Below the pieces are notes generated by a model. The model did no database searches. It had not been told where the DNA came from and saw only the letters and a program-made list of their open reading frames with translations. 5,826 bases of DNA, from contig JAUVWC010000100.1 of NCBI GenBank assembly GCA_030604325.1, positions 1 to 5,826 of the forward strand, written 5' to 3'. The DNA is from Candidatus Zixiibacteriota bacterium (GTDB lineage: Bacteria > Blakebacterota > Blakebacteria > Blakebacterales > Blakebacteraceae). The translations under genes and the position numbers were made by a program. Below, in pieces: positions 1-5,826 of the stretch. The first letter of the stretch is position 1, and each line of letters starts with the position of its first letter.

Positions 1-1920
1 CTCGAGCAGGTCTTATCCCGCGATCCCGACTTCCGTGACGTCCACTACCAGCAGGGAGTGATCGCCTCCAAAAGCCGGAATTTTGATCTCGCCGAGCAGG
101 AGTTCGTGGAACAGTATCGCCGCGACCCCAACCACCGCGAGAACAGGCTCGAGCTGGGCCGGGTCTACTACCTGACCGAGAGGTATCGCGATGCGGAGGA
201 TTTGCTGCTTCCCCTCGTCGGCCAGTACTCCGATTACGTACCCGCCATGCTGCTCCTGGCCGACGTCTACCTTAGCGTCGAAGACTACAGCCGCGCCAAC
301 CAGCTCTACCTGATGTCCTACCGCGAGTTCGACGATCCCGAGATCGCCGAGCGGCTCTGGCAGGACGTGGTCGACATCACATACGACTGGGAGCGGAAGG
401 AGTATAGGAACACGCCCCCCGAAGAGATGCCCGCCCTCTTCCGGCGCTTCTGGAAGCGGAGGGATCCGAATCCCACCGACGACGCCAATGAAGTGCTGGT
501 GGAACACTACCGGCGCCTGCGGTACGCCCGTCAGTACTATAGCAGTCCCACCACATCGGGTGGCTATGACGACCGCGGGAGGGTATACATCCGTCACGGT
601 GAGCCGGATAACTGGGCAGGGTTCCCCGCCGGTGATGCCGAGACGAAGCCCAACCTCAGCTGGGAATACCACACCGGCCGCAAAGAACGTATCATTATTC
701 ATTTCGTGGACCGGGGTTACGGCTATTTCGAGCAGGTGCTGAACCTCGCCGAATGCTCGATGAAGAGTCCCATGGGATTCTTTCCCCAGGATGACCCCAA
801 CACGTCAGAAGATAGCCCGTCCGCCGAGCTGTGGGTTGATATGCTCCCCATCGCCGCCTACCGGGACCGGGCGATACTCGACCCGATCTACGATCAGATC
901 GCCAACATGATGGAAGAGCTGATCCAGATGTCACAGGCCGAGGGAGGCGGTCCCGACGTGGCGCGCTCCTATCAGGAGAGGCTCGAAACCATGCTCTCCA
1001 ATGAGCGGATGGAGAACATGAAGGATATCAGCACACTGGAGACCACCGACAGCTATGTCAACATCCTTCCCCCCGATCCCCTGCCCTTCCACTTCTACAC
1101 GGCGGCCTTCAAGGACATCCAGGGGCGTACCCGGATAGAAGTATACTACGGGGTGCCCACCAGCGAGCTGGGGATGATGCGGTACGGCGAAGGACAGAAG
1201 GCGCGCGTCAAGCTGGGCATCGCCATGTTCGATGACCAGTGGAACGAGATAGCCAGTACCAACGAAATACGCGAGTTCGTCTCGGCCCAGCAGCTGGAGC
1301 AGGCGGCGGGGGACATCATGGTCGATCTGAACCGCATGCTGGTCAGGCCGGGCACCTATAATTTCGCCATCAGCGTCACCGACCTGAACGGCGGACGAGT
1401 GGGTGTCTATCGCGACAGCCTCTACGTCGAGGACTTCTCCGGCCGCAACTTAGCAATCAGCGACATAGAGATGGCGGGAAAGATAGTGGAATCACGCCGG
1501 GGCGGGCGGTTCTACCGGGAGGGGGTGGAAATCATCCCCATGCCCAACCGCACCTTCACCACCGAGCAGCAGATTTACCTCTATTACGAGATCTACAACC
1601 TCGAAAAGGACCAGTTCGGCACCACCGTCTTCCAGATCAGTTACTCTATCGCCTTCGCTGGCGAGAGCCGGCGCCGCAACATCCTCTCATCGGCTTTCAG
1701 AGCGCTGGGGAGCCTGGTCGGCCTGGGAAAAAGGGAGAGGGTCACGGCGGAAGGGGAGGTTGAATACGGTATTCGAGCCACCGAAAACAAGTACCTGGAG
1801 GTGGCATTTCCCAGCCCCTCCCCCGGACTCTTCAGGATCACGCTCACGGTGAAGGATATGAACAACGGCACAACGGCCAGCCGGATTCAGGAGTTTATGG
1901 TAACTCCCCCTCCCCAGTGA
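1..1920 (+). CDS. TPR and GWxTD-domain protein, 5' partial, with beta-rich C-terminal half
   Basis: The frame is open from the first base, so the gene starts outside the window and the GTG at 58 is only an internal Val codon. The window encodes 639 residues and ends at a TGA at 1918. Residues 1-110 read as TPR-like helical pairs (for example LELGRVYYLTERYRDAEDLL, then LLLADVYLSVEDYSRANQLY). Residues about 130-255 match the GWxTD domain: FWKRRDPNP near 150, an NE..VEHYRRLRYA segment, DRGRVYIRHGEPD at 191-203, then KPNLSWEY and FVDRGYGYFE. The signature itself is G-G-Y-D-D (187-191), so the Trp and Thr are absent. Residues 275-345 look helical. From about 363 to the end are beta-rich modules (RIEVYY at 378, RPGTY at 449, LAISDIEMA at 484, IYLYYEIYNL at 525, PGLFRITLTVKDMNNG near 608) that resemble the N-terminal halves of the two minus-strand neighbours. 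Family function is unknown; TPRs suggest protein contacts. Whether it has a signal peptide cannot be seen. It converges with the next gene. Confidence 0.88.
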   Translation, partial: LEQVLSRDPDFRDVHYQQGVIASKSRNFDLAEQEFVEQYRRDPNHRENRLELGRVYYLTERYRDAEDLLLPLVGQYSDYVPAMLLLADVYLSVEDYSRANQLYLMSYREFDDPEIAERLWQDVVDITYDWERKEYRNTPPEEMPALFRRFWKRRDPNPTDDANEVLVEHYRRLRYARQYYSSPTTSGGYDDRGRVYIRHGEPDNWAGFPAGDAETKPNLSWEYHTGRKERIIIHFVDRGYGYFEQVLNLAECSMKSPMGFFPQDDPNTSEDSPSAELWVDMLPIAAYRDRAILDPIYDQIANMMEELIQMSQAEGGGPDVARSYQERLETMLSNERMENMKDISTLETTDSYVNILPPDPLPFHFYTAAFKDIQGRTRIEVYYGVPTSELGMMRYGEGQKARVKLGIAMFDDQWNEIASTNEIREFVSAQQLEQAAGDIMVDLNRMLVRPGTYNFAISVTDLNGGRVGVYRDSLYVEDFSGRNLAISDIEMAGKIVESRRGGRFYREGVEIIPMPNRTFTTEQQIYLYYEIYNLEKDQFGTTVFQISYSIAFAGESRRRNILSSAFRALGSLVGLGKRERVTAEGEVEYGIRATENKYLEVAFPSPSPGLFRITLTVKDMNNGTTASRIQEFMVTPPPQ

Positions 1921-3438
1921 GGGGCAGCGGACGGGGCGAGGATCATCTATCCCGGCATCGACCCGCCAGTTGGGGTTCTGGATCTCACCCGGCATGTTCG
2001 AGTGGACCAGCCTGTAACTGCCGAAACCACCACTGGTGTCCACGAATATGAAGTATGAGCGACCCTGATCGCCCAGCTGTTCATAGATCCACTCGACCCA
2101 CGGCTTGCCCCGCCCCGTCTCCACCAGATGGGGAATCCTGTCGTCCGGCACTCCGTAGACGATCCAGATACGCCCCTGCTCGGTCTTCCATCCTTCAGGC
2201 TGGGTCGGGGTGGCAAAGTTCTCATTGGCGTAGTTGAAGCGGTTTACCCACGCAAGCCTTAACTCGTTCTCCGGCGTGGATGCATTGGCGTCCCTGTCGG
2301 CCCAGAACGCGATAAGGAGCTGCCGCTTCCCCTCCGGATCCCGGCTGTCGTAATCCTCCAGTTCCTCCGGCCTGGCCAGGTATTCGATCTCGTTGCGGAG
2401 ACGGAGGATGTTCACCTCCGACATCTCGATAGTCTCCAGCTCATTCTGGACAATGGCGGCAGTTTCGCTGATGACCCAGAACCTCTTCTCCCTGACCGCA
2501 CGCTGGCCGGTCGTGTTGTCGACGACCTCCACCAGGAGCCGGTAATCCCCACGGGGGACTATGCCCACATTCATATTCGTTACAGCAACCAGTTCGTTGC
2601 TGCTGCGCACCGGTTTGGTCACTGTCTCGAAGGAATGGCGGTAATCGACGTTCAGGCCCTCGATGCTGATGGTCCGGGTGTAGGTTCGCGGCTCCTCGCC
2701 GGCGGCAGTGGGTTCCGAAAGGCCGTAGATCTCCGCGTAGACGGAAAGAATGGGCAGGTTTACCCCGTATACCCGCAGCGGGTTCGGAACCACCTGCAGA
2801 CCGTTCTTGACGAACTTATTCGGCGAAGAGGCCCGGCCGAGGCGCACCGACAGCTCGATATCGCTCACCGTCAACTCGTTGGAGGTGAAATCGGGTATGA
2901 CCACCATACGCCGGTCCACGCCGACCTTGGTATCCCCGTAGATCGTGCTGTTCAGGTCGGTGATGGTGGTGATGAACCGATAGACACCCGGTTTGAGCAG
3001 CAGCGGCGGCCAGTAGATGTCGAAGATGGTGCGGTTCTCCCTCGTTCCCTCGAGTGTTGTATCCTGGGAAACCTGCTGCCACCGGTTCCAGTGGACCCGG
3101 TCGCCGATCTCGGTCTCGACTATCGTCTCTATGTCCCATGCCGAGGAGTAAACCCCGGGGTGGTCGGGGAGCAGCTCGATGAACTCCATCTGGTTGCGCT
3201 CGAGGGCGTAATATATCTCCACGTAGGTCTGGGTGGGTTCCTGCATATTTCTATAGCTCACCACATCGACGAAGATCTCGACATCGCCGGTAAAGCTCTG
3301 GCGGATGAGCGTATCCTGAGCCGTGGCCGGTGGCGGGGAGGCCAGAACCACAATAACACCTAGAGCCAGCGCCGTGGCGGCAAAACCCCGGCCCGCCACC
3401 CCCCTCAGGGGAATGAATCCTCCATGATCAGACCGCAT
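1687..3438 (-). CDS. Secreted GWxTD-domain protein with a probably unnatural C-terminal extension
   Basis: The ATG at 3438 is supported by AGGAGG 11 bases upstream. Residues 1-40 form a Sec signal peptide: Arg-containing start, hydrophobic FAATALALGVIVVLA, likely cleavage ATA|QD. Beta-rich modules follow: TYVEIYYALERNQMEF (71-86), KPGVYRFITTITDLN (149-163), LTVSDIELS (189-197), LSVYAEIYGL (231-240), PRGDYRLLVEVVDNTTG (295-311). The GWxTD domain spans roughly 340-495: FWADRDANASTPENE, NRFNYANENF, EGWKTEQGRIWIVYGVPDD (signature GWKTE at 416-420, Asp replaced by Glu), then KPWVEWIY and FIFVDTSGGFGSYRL. The sister gene stops about 11 residues after the Trp matching W491, but this frame continues 92 residues past W491, with about 77 codons antisense to the convergent gene. 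That tail resembles nothing in the family. Both other frames stop at 1943-1949, just where the family should end, so a small indel or lost stop is likely and the natural end is probably near 1943. Family function is unknown. Confidence 0.85.
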   Translation of the reverse strand: MRSDHGGFIPLRGVAGRGFAATALALGVIVVLASPPPATAQDTLIRQSFTGDVEIFVDVVSYRNMQEPTQTYVEIYYALERNQMEFIELLPDHPGVYSSAWDIETIVETEIGDRVHWNRWQQVSQDTTLEGTRENRTIFDIYWPPLLLKPGVYRFITTITDLNSTIYGDTKVGVDRRMVVIPDFTSNELTVSDIELSVRLGRASSPNKFVKNGLQVVPNPLRVYGVNLPILSVYAEIYGLSEPTAAGEEPRTYTRTISIEGLNVDYRHSFETVTKPVRSSNELVAVTNMNVGIVPRGDYRLLVEVVDNTTGQRAVREKRFWVISETAAIVQNELETIEMSEVNILRLRNEIEYLARPEELEDYDSRDPEGKRQLLIAFWADRDANASTPENELRLAWVNRFNYANENFATPTQPEGWKTEQGRIWIVYGVPDDRIPHLVETGRGKPWVEWIYEQLGDQGRSYFIFVDTSGGFGSYRLVHSNMPGEIQNPNWRVDAGIDDPRPVRCPSLGRGSYHKLLNPAGRCAVVHILHRERDPEESGGGAGKCHLQVLVFGGSNTVFNLPFRRDPLPFSQADQAPQRSESR

Positions 3439-3449
3439 GTTTGATGAGC

Positions 3450-3455
3450 CCTCCT
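3450..3455 (-). promoter_or_regulatory. Shine-Dalgarno site of the GWxTD gene starting at 3438
   Basis: On the minus strand AGGAGG lies 11 bases before the ATG at 3438. It is a full match to the anti-Shine-Dalgarno core, slightly longer-spaced than the optimum. It supports this ATG as the start, and the signal peptide begins directly from it. Confidence 0.7.
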
Positions 3456-3474
3456 GACATCGTTGCCGCCGTGC

Positions 3475-3558
3475 ATCCGTTCTTCGGATCGCGAGTCCAG
3501 CGAATGCTGGCGAGCAATCCGTTCTTCGGATGGCGTGCTAGGCGGAAGCCGGCACGCA
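3475..3558. repeat. Two tandem 42-bp hairpin-forming repeats between two GWxTD genes
   Basis: The units are 3475-3516 and 3517-3558. Each opens with an identical 15-mer, ATCCGTTCTTCGGAT (3475-3489 and 3517-3531), itself a hairpin with a 5-bp ATCCG/CGGAT stem and a 5-base loop. The following 27 bases match at about 16 positions, so the units are about 31/42 identical without gaps. Each second half keeps its own stem-loop despite sequence change: CCAGC-GAAT-GCTGG (3497-3510) in the first, and GCGTGC/GCACGC (3533-3538 with 3552-3557) around GGC-GGAA-GCC in the second. The pair fills most of the gap between the stop at 3571 and the start at 3438. An alternative fold can pair the end of one 15-mer with the start of the other. 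They could be intergenic palindromic repeats of REP type or mRNA-stabilising structures; only two copies are visible, so the family assignment is inference. Confidence 0.7.
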
Positions 3559-3570
3559 CACAATCTCTGA

Positions 3571-4977
3571 TCAATACGGCGTCTGCCGTGATGGCGGCAG
3601 CCTCCACTGGACGCGTTCCATATACTCCTGGCGGTTCTGTAAAATAAAGTCTCCAAAGCCGGCCTCGTCCACGAAGAGCAGACTCAGCCTCATAGAGTTA
3701 TACACCCAAATCTCCAGGGGCTTCGACCCGGCGGCGAAAGATTCACGCTCTATATAATCGGGCAACCCCAGTGTTATGTACACCATGCCCCGATCGGTCG
3801 CCCACCCCTCAAGCTGGGGGATCTTGAATACTTCATTGGCATAGGCGATACGGCGGTAGTACTCGATCAGAGCCTCGTTCCTCTTCGTGGCCGGGGTCGG
3901 GTCACGGCTCATCCAGAAGCTGCGGAAGATGTAGAGACGCTCCCCATCCTTAGCATCGCGAAGGACACGCAGTTCACGCTCGCTGGCGACGTAGCGGAGC
4001 TGCCGCACCGCCTTATCGTAATCACGGTAGGCGAGGCTGAGGTAGGACTCCAAAACGGTGAACTCCCTACCGCTCGAAACAGAGGTGCCCGTACCCAGGT
4101 CGGAGACGGTTACCTCCATGGTGTATTTGCCCGGCCTCAGATCATGGATGTTCATCTCCACCGAATTGTAGGAGGCGGAACCCGGCTTTTCGTGCTGAAT
4201 CATATAGTAGAGGATCGTTTCTCCACTGTCGTTGTTCACATAGAACTCGACCTTGTAGAGGCGGTCGCGCTCGGTCTGGCGTATGGGGTTGAAACCATAT
4301 ACTTCGTAATACCCGAGAAGCGAGGGAGCGAAGTTGGCGTATATCCCCCGCGTATTGGGAATGTAGGAGTGGCCCTGGCGGGTGAAAACCTGCGTTCCGG
4401 CCCGATCCACCACCGCACCGGCCGGTAGCATGGGTGAGGACTCGCCCAGGAAATCGGCCAGCAGGATGCCCGAGATACCCAACCGGTTTTCCATATACCG
4501 CGGCACGTGTACGTCTATCTTCTGCTGGCGGAACTCGCCCAGATTGCGGTCGGTCAGCCTCAGGTTCAGCTCGTATTCTCCCGGCCGGACCACGAAAGTG
4601 AAACGCTGCACGCGGCTGATATCTTCGGCAACAGTCTCCTCGAAGATCGGGGTCAGGCTCTCGCCGTCGGTGGTCTCATCGAATACCGTCTCCCCCCGTG
4701 GACCAATCAGGCGCAGGTTCAGATCGTAGTCGGCCCGGAATACCTCACCGGCCCGCGTGAAGGCAAGCTGGTCGTGGGCCACGGAGACGTAGACCTCGAC
4801 CAGGGTCTGATCCACCCCGCGATCGCTCTTGAAGGTCACCACACTGGCATGGAATTCAGGCCCCAGGGGAGTGGGTGGTAGCACCTCTTGGGCCGATGCA
4901 GCTCTGCCGTGAGCCAATGTGAAGGCAAGGACCACGAGAAGTGGTCGCAGCGACCGTGGGATTCGCCTTTTACGCAT
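3571..4977 (-). CDS. Secreted GWxTD-domain protein with canonical GWATD signature
   Basis: The product is 468 residues. I chose the ATG at 4977 over the TTG at 4995 and the GTG at 4989 because GGAG lies 6 bases upstream and a standard signal peptide begins there: basic MRKRR, hydrophobic LLVVLAFTLAHG, likely cleavage ASA|QE (29/30). The mature protein starts with beta-rich modules: TLVEVYVSVAHDQLAF (58-73), RPGEYELNLRLTDRN (131-145), LGISGILLADF (166-176), LGYYEVYGF (221-229), RPGKYTMEVTVSDLGTG (281-297). The GWxTD domain is C-terminal, about 320-460: FWMSRDPTPATKRNEA from 354, YYRRIAYANEVF, EGWATDRGMVYITLGLPD with GWATD at 391-395, KPLEIWVY and LLFVDEAGFGDFIL, ending about 11 residues after W458. 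The TGA is at 3571-3573. The family's role is unknown; the signal peptide and absence of a membrane anchor suggest a periplasmic or surface-associated protein. A 132-base gap separates it from the next minus-strand gene, with which it may be co-transcribed. Confidence 0.93.
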   Translation of the reverse strand: MRKRRIPRSLRPLLVVLAFTLAHGRAASAQEVLPPTPLGPEFHASVVTFKSDRGVDQTLVEVYVSVAHDQLAFTRAGEVFRADYDLNLRLIGPRGETVFDETTDGESLTPIFEETVAEDISRVQRFTFVVRPGEYELNLRLTDRNLGEFRQQKIDVHVPRYMENRLGISGILLADFLGESSPMLPAGAVVDRAGTQVFTRQGHSYIPNTRGIYANFAPSLLGYYEVYGFNPIRQTERDRLYKVEFYVNNDSGETILYYMIQHEKPGSASYNSVEMNIHDLRPGKYTMEVTVSDLGTGTSVSSGREFTVLESYLSLAYRDYDKAVRQLRYVASERELRVLRDAKDGERLYIFRSFWMSRDPTPATKRNEALIEYYRRIAYANEVFKIPQLEGWATDRGMVYITLGLPDYIERESFAAGSKPLEIWVYNSMRLSLLFVDEAGFGDFILQNRQEYMERVQWRLPPSRQTPY

Positions 4978-4983
4978 TAGGAA

Positions 4984-4987
4984 CTCC
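4984..4987 (-). promoter_or_regulatory. Ribosome binding site that sets the start at 4977
   Basis: On the minus strand GGAG (within TGTGGAG) lies 6 bases before the ATG at 4977. It favours that ATG over the in-frame TTG at 4995 and GTG at 4989. The ATG start also removes six residues (MLVEFL) in front of the basic n-region, leaving a conventional signal peptide. Confidence 0.6.
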
Positions 4988-5035
4988 ACAAGCAATCCAC
5001 CTCAACTGTAATGGCGATATGCCCGCACATCAGTG

Positions 5036-5079
5036 AAAACGCCCGCCGCTCGCTCCCACAGTTCAGCAAGCAACGGGCG
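5036..5079 (-). terminator. Intrinsic terminator-like hairpin downstream of the PorV/PorQ-type gene
   Basis: Read on the minus strand, CGCCCGTTGCTTGCT, a 10-base loop, and AGCGAGCGGCGGGCG form an uninterrupted 15-bp stem including three G-U pairs. TTTT (5039-5036) follows at once. The G-U pairs would be A-C mismatches in RNA from the other strand, so the structure is built for minus-strand transcription. It sits about 100 bases past the stop of the barrel gene and about 58 bases before the start of the next GWxTD gene. The T-run is short, so readthrough or attenuation is possible. Confidence 0.6.
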
Positions 5080-5117
5080 CTGCCGCGTCTGCTTTTACTC
5101 TGCCAGCGGCTGCTCCC

Positions 5118-5146
5118 GGGCCGGGGTCGCGTGAGACCCCGGGCCC
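5118..5146. other. GC-rich stem-loop after the PorV/PorQ-type gene
   Basis: GGGCCGGGGTC (5118-5128) pairs with GACCCCGGGCCC (5135-5146), giving 11 pairs with one bulged G around a 6-base GCGTGA loop. It lies 32 bases beyond the barrel gene's stop. No T-run follows on either strand, so it is not a complete intrinsic terminator. It may protect the mRNA 3' end or help pause polymerase before the hairpin at 5036-5079. The role is inference; the pairing is directly visible. Confidence 0.5.
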
Positions 5147-5178
5147 TGACAGCCTGTCGAACCTTGAACCTCTACTCC

Positions 5179-5826
5179 CTAGAATCCCAGGCTCAGGAAG
5201 AACTGGCTTACTGTGCCCAGGTCTCCGTAGTCCGCTATCCCGTAGTCGAGCTGGATAGCGTAACCGGAAACCGTCGCGTTCAACCCCAGCCCGTATCCCA
5301 TCGTGAACAGCTCACGGTACCGGTTGCGCAGCCTCTCCCCCAACTGCTCGCTTACCTTGCTGCGTATCCGGTAGCCAAACCTGGCGTACACCATCTCGTT
5401 CCACGCGTACTCCATGCTCACCCCTAACCGGGCTACCTGGTCGTTCGCGTCCTCGATGTCCACCAGCGCCGTTACACGGTTCATGTCGTTCGCCATGAAC
5501 GTGCTGATGCCCCCCAAAAGGTCAATCGCTACCCCCATGCGGAACATCAGCGGTAGATCGTATTCCAGCGTCTCCAGCTTGGAGGAGGGGTTTAGACCCG
5601 CCGTGATCTCACCCGGCTCATCATCCAACTGCCGGTTAAAAATCAGGTCGGGCCCGTCCAGCCTCATCTTCGGCCCCATGTTGAGAATCGCCATCCCCAA
5701 CCGCGTGCCCAGCAGACCGGTGTTGAACGTCGAGCCTATGTCCAACGCTATCCCGTTGGCCACCGCCCGCTGGATCTTCTCCTGCACCCACTTCCCCGTG
5801 ACTCCCAACGTGAACCGGTCGGTCAG
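5179..5826 (-). CDS. PorV/PorQ-family (UPF0164) outer-membrane beta-barrel protein, 5' partial
   Basis: The frame is open through the right edge (it begins LTDRFTLGVTGKW), so the start lies outside the window and the TTG at 5808 is internal. The 215 visible residues show the usual C-terminal part of this family: FTLGVTGKWVQEKI, GIALDIGSTFNTGL, LGMAILNMGPKMRLDG, YDLPLMFRMGVAIDLL, a VTALVDIEDAND strand-turn, GVSMEYAWNEMVYARFGYRI, then GLGLNATVSGYAIQLDYGIADYG in pieces and a terminal FFLSLGF. Alternating hydrophobic strands and a final Phe are typical of barrels inserted by the Bam machinery. The family is FadL-related; PorV and PorQ themselves serve type IX secretion in Bacteroidota, but most members in other phyla have no assigned role, and no other type IX gene is visible here. 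It is upstream of, and on the same strand as, two secreted GWxTD genes, separated by a terminator-like hairpin. The family call is strong; its cargo or partner is unknown. Confidence 0.88.
   Translation of the reverse strand: MTDRFTLGVTGKWVQEKIQRAVANGIALDIGSTFNTGLLGTRLGMAILNMGPKMRLDGPDLIFNRQLDDEPGEITAGLNPSSKLETLEYDLPLMFRMGVAIDLLGGISTFMANDMNRVTALVDIEDANDQVARLGVSMEYAWNEMVYARFGYRIRSKVSEQLGERLRNRYRELFTMGYGLGLNATVSGYAIQLDYGIADYGDLGTVSQFFLSLGF

Noticed and set aside
13..702. 229-codon open frame on the minus strand inside the TPR/GWxTD gene.
   Set aside because: It is antisense to a region with clear TPR and GWxTD content; GC-rich codon choice (few TTA, CTA, TCA) leaves long codon-aligned antisense frames by default. 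The protein is low-complexity, rich in V, G and P, with no recognisable domain.
1907..1924. Short C-run/G-run inverted repeat at the stop of the plus-strand gene as a shared bidirectional terminator.
   Set aside because: Only 4-5 pairs form and neither strand has a T-run after it; it overlaps coding sequence and is probably chance in GC-rich DNA.
2635..3363. 242-codon open frame on the plus strand.
   Set aside because: It lies opposite the signal peptide and beta modules of the minus-strand GWxTD gene, is compositionally typical of an antisense shadow, and has no recognisable motif.
3475..3558. CRISPR-like repeat array.
   Set aside because: There are only two units, directly adjacent and partly similar throughout, so there are no unique spacers; no cas genes are present.
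5011..5427. 138-codon plus-strand frame starting in the gap and running into the barrel gene.
   Set aside because: It crosses both stem-loops in the gap and then runs antisense to the strongly supported PorV/PorQ-type gene; no ribosome binding site or family resemblance.
5179..5826. Naming the barrel porV or porQ and calling a type IX secretion locus.
   Set aside because: The family is broad and widespread outside type IX systems, the N-terminal half is missing, and no other type IX component or sorting domain is visible.

Overview
The window holds four protein genes from what looks like an uncultivated, GC-rich, Gram-negative bacterium of the FCB superphylum or a relative (Zixibacteria, KSB1, Latescibacteria, Marinimicrobia, Gemmatimonadota-like). 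This rests on two protein families. Three genes encode GWxTD-domain proteins, a family of unknown function known mainly from these lineages. The fourth encodes an outer-membrane barrel of the PorV/PorQ (UPF0164) family. The phylum cannot be fixed from this sequence alone.

Layout, left to right. A plus-strand gene, cut by the left edge, fills 1-1920: TPR-like repeats, a GWxTD-type domain with a degenerate signature, then a long beta-rich C-terminal half. It converges on a minus-strand gene starting at 3438: signal peptide, beta modules, C-terminal GWxTD domain. That gene's reading frame lacks a stop where the family normally ends and runs on antisense through the end of the plus-strand gene to 1687. 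Upstream of it on the minus strand, a 132-bp gap carries two tandem copies of a 42-bp hairpin-forming repeat (3475-3558). Next comes a second secreted minus-strand GWxTD gene (4977-3571), the only one with the canonical signature (GWATD). A roughly 200-bp gap (4978-5178) holds two strong stem-loops; one has the form of a minus-strand intrinsic terminator. The PorV/PorQ-type gene, cut by the right edge, occupies 5826-5179 on the minus strand.

The three GWxTD proteins share the same parts in different orders. The two minus-strand proteins are signal peptide, beta modules, GWxTD. The plus-strand protein is TPR, GWxTD, beta modules. This permutation, and the clustering with an outer-membrane barrel, are the most interesting points. 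Both complete proteins have export signals, so an envelope or surface role is a reasonable inference, but no biochemical function can be assigned from sequence. Nothing in the window indicates a CRISPR array, tRNA, rRNA or insertion sequence.
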